The notes under the pieces were generated by a model that saw nothing but the letters and a program-made list of their open reading frames with translations, ran no database searches and had not been told where the DNA came from. 64,000 nucleotides of DNA from the NCBI RefSeq assembly GCF_007625155.1, contig NZ_VMNK01000001.1, positions 105,213 through 169,212 on the forward strand. The letters run 5' to 3'. This document shows positions 55,675-63,897 of this stretch, piece after piece (the first letter of the stretch is position 1; each line of letters starts with the position of its first letter). The stretch is from Denitromonas halophila. Lineage in GTDB: Bacteria > Pseudomonadota > Gammaproteobacteria > Burkholderiales > Rhodocyclaceae. A program made the translations under genes and the position numbers.

Positions 55675-56775
55675 TCACATGCCGTGCTGGCTGAAACGGG
55701 CCATGAAGGCGCGGTCGATGCGGTCTTTCCAGCGCCACACCCAGGCGCCTTCGATCGACAATGGCCCCCACGCAGCGAGGGCGCGCCGGTCGCCGGTGCT
55801 GATCAGATACAGCGCGCGGCGCTGCGCTTGCCACGGCAGGAGCGCTTCGCCAGCGATGGCGCGGCGCAGATTCTCGGCCAGCGGCGGCCCGGCGCGCACA
55901 GCGAAGACGCCGGATTTCGGGCGTGGGTCGGCATAGGCCGCCACGTCACCGGCGGCGAAGACGACGGGGTGCGACACCGATTGCAGCGTCGGGCCAACGC
56001 GAATGAAGCCGCTCGCGTCGGTGGCGAGGCCGGACTGCGCCGGCCAGTCGGGCGCGGCGGCGCCGGTGACCTGTAGCACGTGGCTGGCACAGACGTGTTG
56101 GCCATCGTCCAGCCAGACGCCGTCGGTGTCGATGCTTTGCGCACGGTGACGGCCGACCCAGCCGATGTGGCGCGCCTCGAGCAGGCGGCGCGCCTGGCGC
56201 TGCAATCGGCCGGGAAGCCCGTCGAGTGGCAAGGCGGTGCTGCCAATCAGCGTCAGTGCCAGTGTGGGCAGGCGTGCACGCAGGGCGAGGGCGAGTTCGA
56301 AGCCGGCCGCGCCGCTGCCGATGATGGCCGCCGAGCAGGCCGGGTCGGCACTGGCGGCGGCGATCAGCGCGTCGATTCGGGTGACGAAATCTTCGATCGG
56401 CCGCACCGGGATGCCGTGATCGGTGCTGCCGGCGATGCGTGCGCTGGCGGTGGTCGGGCCGGTGTCGATGGACAGCCAGGTGAAGGGGATCTCGCTGCCG
56501 TCGTCGCACCGCACACGGCGGGCATCGAGGTCCAGCCCGACGCCGCGGGCCTGCTTGAAACGCACCCCGGCGCGCTCGGCCAGCGGCGCGAGCGCAATGG
56601 CGGTGTCGGCCAGCGTGTAGTGGCCGGCGATCCAGCCGGGCAGCATGCCGGAGTAGATCTGCCGCGGGTAGGGCGAGATGAGCGTGACCTCGGTATCTGG
56701 CAGGCGCGCGTGGGCCAGCGCGTCGAGCACATACACATGGGCGTGACCGCCGCCGAGCAGGACGAGGCGCTTCAC
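55675..56775 (-). CDS. FAD-dependent disulfide-type oxidoreductase, like the N-terminal domain of SelD fusions
   Basis: The 366-residue flavoprotein starts MKRLVLLGGGHAHVYVLDALAHARLPDTEVTLISPYPRQIYSGMLPGWIAGHY, a dinucleotide-binding GxGxH variant followed by the SGMLPG motif. This is the pattern of the family found both alone and fused ahead of selenophosphate synthetase (TIGR03169 type). A second nucleotide site is AAIIGSGAAGFELALALR, and VVFAAGDVAAYADPRPKSGVFAVRAG is the C-terminal FAD motif. No redox CxxxxC pair is present, and no SelD domain follows. Its start overlaps the DUF3047 stop (ATGA). The substrate is unknown. Confidence 0.87.
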   Translation of the reverse strand: MKRLVLLGGGHAHVYVLDALAHARLPDTEVTLISPYPRQIYSGMLPGWIAGHYTLADTAIALAPLAERAGVRFKQARGVGLDLDARRVRCDDGSEIPFTWLSIDTGPTTASARIAGSTDHGIPVRPIEDFVTRIDALIAAASADPACSAAIIGSGAAGFELALALRARLPTLALTLIGSTALPLDGLPGRLQRQARRLLEARHIGWVGRHRAQSIDTDGVWLDDGQHVCASHVLQVTGAAAPDWPAQSGLATDASGFIRVGPTLQSVSHPVVFAAGDVAAYADPRPKSGVFAVRAGPPLAENLRRAIAGEALLPWQAQRRALYLISTGDRRALAAWGPLSIEGAWVWRWKDRIDRAFMARFSQHGM

Positions 56776-57506
56776 TGAGCGATCGGAACCAGTTGCAGAT
56801 CGCCGAAGCGGGCTTCGACCGTGGCGCCGGTGTTGTCGGTGTCGGCGCCGAGCGCGATGCCGGTGACGGCCGGGGCGGGCTCACCGAAGGCGGCCTGGAA
56901 GTCGGCGGCCAGATCGCGCGACTCGGCAATCCACTGGCCGGCTTTGGCGTCGCCGCGCTGGAGGACGATCATGCGCACCCGGTCGGTGTAGGGGTTGGGC
57001 GCGATGGCGCCGATGGCATCGGCCGTGCCCCACACGTAGCACAGCGCGGCGGTGGGCAGGTCGGCGCCGTAGAGCGTGCGTGCCATGTCGATCTTGACCC
57101 GGTCGGTGAAGGGCAGGCGTGATTTGTCGTAGTCGAAAAAGACATACACGCGGGCCGCGTAGTCATCGGTGGCCTTGTTGGCCATGGCCGACTTTGGCAC
57201 GGCCTCGGAGACTTTCCAGCGCCATTGCAGCCGTGTGTTGGCCGCGACGGCGTCGGGCAAGGTGTAGACGAGGCTGGAGGCGGCGGACTTTGAGTAGGCG
57301 CGCAGCACGCTGCCGCTCGGTTCTTGAACAATCGAGAAGTGGGTGCCGGGCAGATCCTTGTTGATTTGGGTGTGCACCCAACTGGCGGGAGGCTTACCCG
57401 TGGGCGTGTCGGTGAACGGCGTGGGCTGGGTGGTGAGCGCGGTGGCGCTCAGTGGCGCGATGAGCGCCACGCTGAGGCACAGGCGCGGGGCGATGCGAGG
57501 CGACAT
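56772..57506 (-). CDS. DUF3047 family exported protein
   Basis: The 244-residue product has a signal peptide (MSPRIAPRLCLSVALIAPLSATA) after a GGAG ribosome site. The mature domain shows WRWKVSEAVPKSAMANKATDDYAARVYVFFDYDK and ALCYVWGTADAIGAIAPNPYTDRVRMIVLQRGDAKAGQWIAESRDL, which match DUF3047, a beta-sandwich-like periplasmic family of unknown function. It is coupled to the flavoprotein gene downstream and lies 65 bases after the glycosyltransferase-like gene. Confidence 0.87.
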   Translation of the reverse strand: MSPRIAPRLCLSVALIAPLSATALTTQPTPFTDTPTGKPPASWVHTQINKDLPGTHFSIVQEPSGSVLRAYSKSAASSLVYTLPDAVAANTRLQWRWKVSEAVPKSAMANKATDDYAARVYVFFDYDKSRLPFTDRVKIDMARTLYGADLPTAALCYVWGTADAIGAIAPNPYTDRVRMIVLQRGDAKAGQWIAESRDLAADFQAAFGEPAPAVTGIALGADTDNTGATVEARFGDLQLVPIAQ

Positions 57507-57571
57507 GAATCGGGGCTCCGGCGGGCGGATTCGAATGCATTGTGACTGACAGGGCGCGTGCGTGTTCCCGC

Positions 57572-58213
57572 TCATCGCGCGGCGAGCAGGGCGCTGCGTC
57601 GCAGGCGGGCGAGGTCTTGCGGGCGATCGACATCCCAGACGGTGGCGGGTTCCGACCAATGCAAACCGCCTTCGCGCAGGCGGTCGCGGGTTTGTGCCAT
57701 GACGGCGCCACTGCCCCAGTCGATGTCGCGGAACACGTCCGGCTGTGGCTGGCGCAGACCGACCAGCGCATAGCCGCCGTCTTCAGCGGGCAGGAAGACC
57801 GCGTCGTCGCCGTGCCGCAAGGCATTGGCGCAATCTTGCAGCATAGTCGCGTCAAGCATCGGGCAGTCGGTGCCGATCAGCAGCGTCGGCGCCGTAGCGG
57901 TGAGTGTGCTGAGCGCGTGATGCATGCGTTCGCCGAGATGTTCGCCGTGCTGCACGTGCAGAGGAACGCCAGTGGTGACTGCCAGCGCGCGGAAAAAGCG
58001 GTGTGCGATGTCGGGCGCGCACCACAGGCTGACCGGGCCGAGTCGGGCGGTGTGCGCAGTGGCGACGGCGTGGCGGACGAGTTGCCGGTGCAGGCGTGCC
58101 GCGCCGGCGGCGCCGAGGGCGGGGATGAGTCGCGTCTTGGCCGTGCCGGCGACGGGCGCCTTGGCGAAGATGGCGATGTGCGCCGGCTCAGGACTGGCGG
58201 GGCGCATAGCCAT
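57572..58213 (-). CDS. TIGR04282-type glycosyltransferase-like protein (rSAM/selenodomain-associated transferase 1)
   Basis: The 213-residue protein has HIAIFAKAPVAGTAKTRLIPALGAAGAARLHRQLV at its N-terminus, the nucleotide-sugar binding part of the DUF2064/TIGR04282 family. PTLLIGTDCPMLDATMLQDC and FLPAEDGGYALVGLRQPQPDVFRDIDWGSG follow, with acidic residues placed for metal and nucleotide binding. It overlaps the following TIGR04283-type gene by 26 bases. Relatives occur in arsenosugar and selenium-linked clusters, which is where the family names arise; its actual substrate here is unknown. Confidence 0.88.
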   Translation of the reverse strand: MAMRPASPEPAHIAIFAKAPVAGTAKTRLIPALGAAGAARLHRQLVRHAVATAHTARLGPVSLWCAPDIAHRFFRALAVTTGVPLHVQHGEHLGERMHHALSTLTATAPTLLIGTDCPMLDATMLQDCANALRHGDDAVFLPAEDGGYALVGLRQPQPDVFRDIDWGSGAVMAQTRDRLREGGLHWSEPATVWDVDRPQDLARLRRSALLAAR

Positions 58214-58883
58214 AGCGTTTGGCGAGATCGTCGGGATGGGCGCCGAGGGCGTAAGCGGCGCGCAGCCACCACATCAGCACAATGGTGCGGAACACGCCGT
58301 GCGTCTCCCAGCGGCGACCCGCCGTAGTGACGCGCTGGTGCAGGCAGGCGGGGCGGCCGAGTGCTTTCATGCGGCGCGAAAAGGCGATGTCTTCCATCAG
58401 CGGCTGATCGGCGAAGCCGCCAATCTGGTTGAATGCCTTTCGGGTGACGAAGATGGCTTGATCGCCGGTGGCGATGCCGGTGAGGCGGGAGCGCCAATTC
58501 ATCATGGTCGCGACGATTTTGAGCATCGGATGCGGACCGTCGATGACGACGTCAAAGCGTCCCCACGGCTGTGTGTCGAGCGCGGCGTGAATGGCGGCGA
58601 TGGCCTGCGCGGGCAGACGCGTGTCGGCGTGCAAAAACAGCAGCCGGTCGGCCTGCGCGACGGCCGCGCCAGCGTTCATCTGGCTGGCCCGGCCGCGCGG
58701 TGCGCCGATGCACTGGTCGCACACGGGGGTGGCGAGGCCTGTCGTGCCATCGGTACTGCCGCCATCGACCACGATCAACTCGATGCCCTCGGCCCGCAAG
58801 GTCTGCAGCGGCGCGAGCACCTCGGTGATGCCGGCGGCTTCGTTGAGTACGGGGAGGATGATCGACAGTGTGGGAGTGGGCAT
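58188..58883 (-). CDS. TIGR04283-type glycosyltransferase family 2 protein (rSAM/selenodomain-associated transferase 2)
   Basis: The 231-residue protein is a GT-A glycosyltransferase: LSIILPVLNEAAGITEVLAPL, then IELIVVDGGSTDGTTGLA, then GRASQMNAGAAVAQADRLLFLHADTRLP with the DxD-like metal-binding motif. SRRMKALGRPACLHQRVTTAGRRWE is the usual C-terminal part. It precedes the TIGR04282-type gene with overlap, a pairing typical of these families. It would transfer a sugar or sugar-like group in the cytoplasm; the acceptor is unknown. Confidence 0.9.
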   Translation of the reverse strand: MPTPTLSIILPVLNEAAGITEVLAPLQTLRAEGIELIVVDGGSTDGTTGLATPVCDQCIGAPRGRASQMNAGAAVAQADRLLFLHADTRLPAQAIAAIHAALDTQPWGRFDVVIDGPHPMLKIVATMMNWRSRLTGIATGDQAIFVTRKAFNQIGGFADQPLMEDIAFSRRMKALGRPACLHQRVTTAGRRWETHGVFRTIVLMWWLRAAYALGAHPDDLAKRYGYAPRQS

Positions 58884-58891
58884 GGCGACAG

Positions 58892-59626
58892 TCAGCTGCG
58901 GCAGTCGGGCAAGGCGAGCGCTTGCAGCACGTCGCCGCTACGCACATCTTCGACAAATGCAACCACGCCGCCGGCTTTTTCTGGCGGCAGGAAGTGTATA
59001 TCGGCGTTCAGCGGGGCCTTGGTCGGCACGGGTCGCGTCTCCCAGTCACGGACCACAAAGCTGTGGTTCAGGGTTTCGCCTCTATTTTCGCCGGCTTTGA
59101 CCTCACTTTGATGACCGTTTTCATACCGTGCGACAACGAGTTGCGTCTGACGATCGCGTGGCGCCGTAGCTCGGACAGTGACGGTGGCGCCAGTGGGCGC
59201 GTTGACGGCAGTGAGCTGGATCTGCGCTCTGGCCGCCTCGCGCGGGACATTGGCCAGTGGGTCGTTTCCGCGCCAGGCGCGGCTGTCGCGACCGTTGATC
59301 ATGATCTGCGGGGTGTAGACCGTGCGTCCGCCGCTGAGAGCGACCTTGTTGCGCTGGCGCTGGCCGTTGCGCGGCTCGGCGAAGCGGTCTTTCCAGCCGA
59401 TGTAGTCCCAGTAGTCGACGTGGTAGGCGATGGCTACGGTGTCGGCCGATTGTTTGAGCGTGCCCAGCCAGCGGTCGGCCGGCGGGCAGGAGCTGCAGCC
59501 TTCGGAGGTGTAGAGCTCGACCAGCGGGGTTTGCAGGGGGCCGCTGCTGGCGGTGCATTCGGCGGCCGCGGCGCCACCGGCGCACAGCGCGGCGGCGAGG
59601 GCGAGGAGCGGTTTAGCGGGCATCAT
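58892..59626 (-). CDS. DUF1223 thioredoxin-like exported protein
   Basis: The 244-residue product has a signal peptide (MMPAKPLLALAAALCAGGAAAA) after GGAGG. The mature protein has VELYTSEGCSSCPPADRWLGTLK, a CxxC motif in a thioredoxin-like fold, then IAYHVDYWDYIGWKDRFAEP and TPQIMINGR. This matches DUF1223. It is probably a periplasmic oxidoreductase or metal-binding protein. The start overlaps the end of the DUF547 gene, and 8 bases separate it from the glycosyltransferase gene. Confidence 0.88.
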   Translation of the reverse strand: MMPAKPLLALAAALCAGGAAAAECTASSGPLQTPLVELYTSEGCSSCPPADRWLGTLKQSADTVAIAYHVDYWDYIGWKDRFAEPRNGQRQRNKVALSGGRTVYTPQIMINGRDSRAWRGNDPLANVPREAARAQIQLTAVNAPTGATVTVRATAPRDRQTQLVVARYENGHQSEVKAGENRGETLNHSFVVRDWETRPVPTKAPLNADIHFLPPEKAGGVVAFVEDVRSGDVLQALALPDCRS

Positions 59627-60422
59627 TGAGCCTCCAGTCGTAGTCGAGGTGCTCGATTTTCGGCGCGCTGCTGCGCAGTTTTTTCGCGGCTTCCGGCGTG
59701 TCGGCGAGCGCCTCGGCGTAGTGGGCGAAGGTGGCCTTGAGGGAGCTGAAGCCTTTGTGGCCACGGGTGAAGTCGTCGGCGTACCAGTCGAAGATCTTTG
59801 AGACGTAAAGCGTGTTGCTGGCGGCGTCGAAGCGGTTGCGGCTGCGGTCGGACAGGAAGCGGCGCATGCCGTCTTCGAGCTGGTCGTCGAGCCGCTCGGC
59901 CACGAAGGCTTCGTTGCGCAGCATCGGGCAGCCGATCGAGGCGCATACCACCGCAGTGTGGATGCGCGGGTCGTCGAAGACGCCGGCGGCGCGGATACGG
60001 CCGTGTTCGATGCCGTCCAGGCTCTCTTCCTGGCCGAGCAGGGTAAAGAATGTCTGCTTCCAGGGTGAGGAGAACAGGCTGCCCAGATCCTTGATCGAGC
60101 TGAGGTCCGGGTAGCGGGTGAGGATCAGATCGACCGTGAAGGCGTTGTAGGCGTTGATCAGGAAGGCGAGTTGCTGCGGCTTCTGCCAGCTGGCGTAGTC
60201 GGCGGGCGTGACGGCCGATACGGCGTCGAGGTAGGCCTTGAGCAGGGCGCGATCTTTCTTCAGCACGGCGTAGCGCACCGCCGACGCGTTGCCGGCAGCA
60301 TTGACCACGACGTGTTGCTTGAGCAGCGTGCTCCAGGCGGCATGGCTGTGATCAAAGGCCTGCGCGGCGGCGCTGAGCAGGGTGAGGCTGGCGGCCAGCA
60401 GGAGGGACTTGAGGCGTGTCAT
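59613..60422 (-). CDS. DUF547 family exported protein
   Basis: The 269-residue product has a signal peptide (MTRLKSLLLAASLTLLSAAAQA) after a near-perfect ribosome site AAAGGAGG. DUF547 motifs include QQLAFLINAYNAFTVDLIL, HGRIRAAGVFDDPRIHTAVVCASIGCPMLRNEAF and SKIFDWYADDF. The cysteine and histidine residues in that middle motif suggest a catalytic site related to papain-like folds, but the reaction is unknown. It is 13 bases downstream of the TVP38-oxidoreductase gene. Confidence 0.9.
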   Translation of the reverse strand: MTRLKSLLLAASLTLLSAAAQAFDHSHAAWSTLLKQHVVVNAAGNASAVRYAVLKKDRALLKAYLDAVSAVTPADYASWQKPQQLAFLINAYNAFTVDLILTRYPDLSSIKDLGSLFSSPWKQTFFTLLGQEESLDGIEHGRIRAAGVFDDPRIHTAVVCASIGCPMLRNEAFVAERLDDQLEDGMRRFLSDRSRNRFDAASNTLYVSKIFDWYADDFTRGHKGFSSLKATFAHYAEALADTPEAAKKLRSSAPKIEHLDYDWRLNDAR

Positions 60423-60435
60423 CGTCTTACCTCCT

Positions 60436-62586
60436 TTACGCGCGGCGCCAGGCGTGAAAGCGGCCGACCCATTCGAGCAGTTTCTGCGGGGCATGGGCGC
60501 GCTTCCATTCGCCAGCCACATATTTGTTGGCTTCGGCCATGGTCGGGTAGATGTGGATGGTGCCCAGGATCTTGTTGAGGCCGATACCTTGCTTCATGGC
60601 CAGCACGTATTCGGCGATCAGGTCGCCGGCGTGTTCGCCCACGATGGTGACGCCGAGGATGCGGTCTTTGCCCGGCACGGTGAGCACTTTCACAAAGCCG
60701 TGGGCTTCCGAGTCGGCGATCGCGCGGTCGAGATCGTCGATGCCGAACTTGGTGACTTCGTAGGCAATGCCTTCGGCCGTGGCGTCGGCTTCGTTCAGCC
60801 CGACGCGGGCGACTTCGGGCTCGACAAAGGTCGCCCAGGGGATCACCGAGTAGTCAGCCTTGAAGGTCTTGAACGGGTCGAACAGCGCATTGACCGCGGC
60901 GTACCAGGCCTGATGCGCGGCGGTGTGGGTGAATTGGAAGGGGCCGGCGACATCGCCTGCGGCGTAGATGTTGGGGTAAATCGTTTGCAGCAACTCGTTG
61001 GTGTCCACCGTCTTGCCGGTGGGGATACCCATTTCCTCCAGCCCGAAACCCGTGAGATTCGCTGCACGGCCGACGGCGACCAGCACGGTGTCGAAAGGGA
61101 TGCGCACATCCTTGCCTTCGTGCTCGGCGATCAGCACTTTCTCGCCGTCTTCGATCACGAACTGCTTGGCTTTCGTGCCGACACGTACGTCGATGCCTTC
61201 GGCGATGAAGCGTTCCATCACCAGTTGTGAGACGTCTTCGTCTTCCCGCGCCATGATGCGCGGAAGCATCTCGACTTGCGTCACCTGGCTGCCGAGGCGG
61301 GCGAAGGCTTGTGTCAGCTCGCTGCCGATCGGGCCGCCGCCGAGCACCAGCAGGCGGCGCGGTTGTTCGCGCAGATCCCACAGATTGTCGGAGGTCAGGT
61401 AGTCCATGTCTTCGATACCGGGGATCGGCGGCACAAAGGGTCGCGCGCCGGTGGCGATGATGATGGCGCGGGTGCAGAGGGTCTCGATGCGGCCATCGTT
61501 GTGGGTCACTTCGACCGTCCAGGGCGAGGTGATTTTGGCAGAGCCTTCGACCACGTCGACGCCCAGGCCGGTGTAGCGCTCGACCGAGTCGTGCGGTTCG
61601 ATGGCCTTGACGACTGACTGCACGCGTTCCATCACCTTGGCGAAGTCCATTTGCGCTTCGGCCGAGTCGATGCCGAACTCCCGGGCGCGCTCGACGTGCG
61701 ACAGAAACTTGGCCGAGCGGATCAGCGCCTTGGACGGCACGCAGCCGGTGTTCAGGCAGTCGCCGCCGAGCTTGTGGCGCTCGATCAGGGTGACTTTCGA
61801 CTTCACCGCCGCGGCGATATAAGCGCTCACCAGGCCGGCCGAGCCGCCACCGATCACGACAAGGTTGCGATCAAACGTGGCTGGCTTCTTGTCAGCCCAT
61901 TGCGCGTAAACCTTTTTGGCCTGCACCGCGGCGACAATTTTCTTGGCGATGAGCGGGAAGATGCCCAGCAGCACGAAGGAGCCAAGCAGCCCCGGCGACA
62001 GAATGCCGGAGAGCGAATCAATCTGCCCCAGCTGGGTGCCGGCATTCACATACACGATGGTGCCGGCGAGCATGCCGATCTGGCTCACCCAGTAGAAGGT
62101 GGCGGTGCGGATCGGGGTCAGACCCATCACCAGATTGATGACGAAAAACGGGAAGGCTGGCACCAGGCGCAGCGTGAAGAGGTAGAAACCGCCATCTTTA
62201 TTTATGCCCGCGTTGAGCGCCTTGAGGCGATCGCCAAAGCGGCTTTGCACCCAGTCGCGCAGCAAAAAACGCGAGGCAAGAAAGGCCAGCGTCGCGCCGA
62301 TGGAGGAGGCGAATGAAACGATGACCAGGCCGGTCAGCAGCCCGAAGATCGCGCCAGCGGCCAGGGTGAGTACGGCGGCGCCGGGAAAGGACAGCGCGGT
62401 CACGGTCACATACACGGCAAAGAAAATGCCAGCGGTCGCCCACGGGTTGGTGGTGCGATAGGTTTCGATGGCCGCTTGCTGGCTCTTGAAGAAATCGAGA
62501 TTGAAAAAGCGCCCCAGATCGAAGATGAAATAGCTGGTGATCAGGGCCAGCAGGACGATGACGAGTCCGAGTTTTTTCTTGTTCAT
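60436..62586 (-). CDS. Fusion of TVP38/TMEM64 membrane domain and flavin disulfide oxidoreductase
   Basis: The 716-residue protein has an N-terminal membrane part (about 1-225) with several helices and the SNARE-associated/VTT motif FPGAAVLTLAAGAIFGLLTG and FTLRLVPAFPFFVINLVMGL. After a short linker it continues as a pyridine nucleotide-disulfide oxidoreductase: LVVIGGGSAGLVSAYIAA, redox pair GGDCLNTGCVPSKALI (CxxxxC), VLGGGPIGSELTQAF for NAD(P)H, YAAGDVAGPFQFTHTA for FAD, and a C-terminal dimerisation domain with IHIYPTMAE. It resembles mercuric reductase without its N-terminal metal-binding domain or C-terminal cysteine pair. The fusion would place electron transfer at the inner membrane. 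It is the first gene of the minus-strand operon. Confidence 0.92.
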   Translation of the reverse strand: MNKKKLGLVIVLLALITSYFIFDLGRFFNLDFFKSQQAAIETYRTTNPWATAGIFFAVYVTVTALSFPGAAVLTLAAGAIFGLLTGLVIVSFASSIGATLAFLASRFLLRDWVQSRFGDRLKALNAGINKDGGFYLFTLRLVPAFPFFVINLVMGLTPIRTATFYWVSQIGMLAGTIVYVNAGTQLGQIDSLSGILSPGLLGSFVLLGIFPLIAKKIVAAVQAKKVYAQWADKKPATFDRNLVVIGGGSAGLVSAYIAAAVKSKVTLIERHKLGGDCLNTGCVPSKALIRSAKFLSHVERAREFGIDSAEAQMDFAKVMERVQSVVKAIEPHDSVERYTGLGVDVVEGSAKITSPWTVEVTHNDGRIETLCTRAIIIATGARPFVPPIPGIEDMDYLTSDNLWDLREQPRRLLVLGGGPIGSELTQAFARLGSQVTQVEMLPRIMAREDEDVSQLVMERFIAEGIDVRVGTKAKQFVIEDGEKVLIAEHEGKDVRIPFDTVLVAVGRAANLTGFGLEEMGIPTGKTVDTNELLQTIYPNIYAAGDVAGPFQFTHTAAHQAWYAAVNALFDPFKTFKADYSVIPWATFVEPEVARVGLNEADATAEGIAYEVTKFGIDDLDRAIADSEAHGFVKVLTVPGKDRILGVTIVGEHAGDLIAEYVLAMKQGIGLNKILGTIHIYPTMAEANKYVAGEWKRAHAPQKLLEWVGRFHAWRRA

Positions 62587-62709
62587 GGCCTCACGGCACT
62601 CCCTGAGTTGATTGCCGCATGGCGAGATGGCACGCCAGCGAGCTTGTGATGGTTCAGACCGTTCAGGGGGCGAAAACCTGACAGTGAATTGTCGCGCTAT
62701 GGCAGGAGA

Positions 62710-62741
62710 TTTTTGTGCGAGGCACAAAAATCGAGTAGAAT
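62710..62741 (+). promoter_or_regulatory. Sigma-70 promoter with inverted-repeat operator, upstream of infA
   Basis: TTGTGC at 62713-62718, a 17-base spacer and TAGAAT at 62736-62741 make a good promoter. A perfect 9-bp inverted repeat, TTTTTGTGC (62710-62718) and GCACAAAAA (62722-62730), covers the -35 box, which suggests a repressor or activator site. The next gene on this strand is infA, about 300 bases away, so the transcript would have a long leader. In the leader I see no convincing coding region. Confidence 0.65.
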
Positions 62742-63048
62742 GAAGCCCTTATCTCGGTCGCGAAACCGCCAGCGGGTGGCCGCATCGAATCAGCATGGCG
62801 CAACAAGCGCCGTCTTACTCGCCATTCTGGCAGGCCTTCGAGGCGCCGGGGTGGTCGGAACGTCGGGCGTGGTCCCGTCAATTGCGTCCGGTCGTTGTCT
62901 GTCCGGGCAGCCCGTCGGCACCGGGCAACAATTGCCTGCCGCCAGCTAAAGAATTGAAACCGGCGCGCTCGCCAGTCGTGAGGGGCGTGTTTTTGACTGC
63001 CGCACCGATGGCATCGCCGGACCCACAACAGATTAGGAGAGTGTATTT

Positions 63049-63291
63049 ATGGCAAAAGAAGAAATGATCCAGTTCGAAGGTGTAGTGCAGGAAGTGCTTC
63101 GCGATGCCCGGTTTCTGGTCAAGCTCGACAACGGCATGGACGTGGCAGCCTACGCTTCGGGCAAGATGCGCAAGTTTCGCATCCGGATCCTGGCCGGTGA
63201 TCGGGTGACGCTCGAAATGTCGCCCTACGACCTGTCCAAAGCGCGCATCAGCTTCCGTCACAAGGAAGTTCAGCAGCGCCGCCCGCACTGA
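63049..63291 (+). CDS. infA: Translation initiation factor IF-1, divergent form
   Basis: IF-1 binds the ribosomal A site during initiation. The 80-residue protein is a single S1/OB-fold: [70 protein letters not shown]. It differs from the usual 72-residue form in the first half (no HVVLGHISGKMR motif) and has an extra basic tail KEVQQRRPH. It stands apart from ribosomal protein genes. It is likely a second IF-1 of the type common in betaproteobacteria. The start follows AGGAGAG. Confidence 0.93.
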   Translation: MAKEEMIQFEGVVQEVLRDARFLVKLDNGMDVAAYASGKMRKFRIRILAGDRVTLEMSPYDLSKARISFRHKEVQQRRPH

Positions 63292-63308
63292 GCGCTGGCG
63301 ACATCATG

Positions 63309-63336
63309 AAAAAACCCGGTCTAACCGGGTTTTTTT
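63309..63336 (+). terminator. Rho-independent terminator after infA
   Basis: AAAAAACCCGGT pairs with ACCGGGTTTTTT around CTA and ends in seven T residues. It can work in both directions and so also ends the HD-GYP remnant transcript. Confidence 0.95.
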
Positions 63337-63358
63337 ACGTCCAGCGTGGGTGACGAAG

Positions 63359-63859
63359 CTAGGTGTCAATGACGCCGCTGGCCCACGCGCTGCGCGCTGC
63401 GCCGTTCAGAAAGCGCTGAATGAGTGCGTTGTCAGCGGCGGGAGCAATATCCTCGGCCGAGGCGACGCCGCCGGTCTGGCGCGCTTCGAGTTGCCCCTTT
63501 GGACCGGTGGTGAGGCGGTACTCACCACTGCATTGCGGGCAGAACAGGATGCCGCCGGTGCCTTGTTCGCGGCGCGCCACCAGGGTGGGGCCGCACATCA
63601 TGCAGTCGAGCAGCGGAATGCCTTCGTCGGTGTGGCCGACGATATGTTCCAGGGCGCCGGTGTCGACCAGGCTGAGAAAATGCTCGCCGAAACGAGCGTC
63701 GAACTGGCTGCCGAGATTTTCGCGGATGTGGGTCAGCGCGGTGTCGATCGGCATACCTTTGCGATAGGGGCGGGCGCTGGTCATGGCATCGAAAGCGTCG
63801 CAGATACCGATGATCCGTGCATCGCGCGGGATGTCGTCCGCAGCGAGCCCGGCCGGGTA
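63359..63859 (-). pseudogene. HD-GYP cyclic-di-GMP phosphodiesterase, 5' part lost to a Tn3-family insertion
   Basis: The readable C-terminal part begins YPAGLAADDIPRDARIIGICDAFDAMTSARPYRKGMPIDTAL, the conserved HD-GYP segment in which GYP and DAFDAM are signature motifs. It then carries a zinc-ribbon-like tail, CMMCGPTLVARREQ with a later CPQC pair. Upstream of Y the homology stops exactly at the transposon end at 63860. The frame continues only four codons into the transposon before a TGA at 63869-63871. The first in-frame ATG left is at 63784, well after the active site, so the product should be inactive. The metal-binding HD residues are missing from this window. Confidence 0.88.
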
Positions 63860-63897
63860 GGGGTCGTCTCAGAAAACGGAAAATAAAGCACGCTAAG
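63860..63897. repeat. 38-bp terminal inverted repeat of a Tn3-family transposon
   Basis: The sequence starts GGGGTCGTCTCAGAAAACGG and ends AAGCACGCTAAG; exactly 38 bases from GGGG to TAAG is the Tn3-family layout. GGGTA at 63855-63859 would be the 5-bp target duplication, which needs the other end to confirm. Its inner end forms a palindrome, GCACGCT-A-AGCGTGC, with the next bases (63889-63903). Confidence 0.88.

Noticed and set aside
62795..63067. A 90-codon open frame before infA
   Set aside because: It runs into infA in another frame, has no ribosome site and its protein is low in sense. The region is better read as the infA leader.
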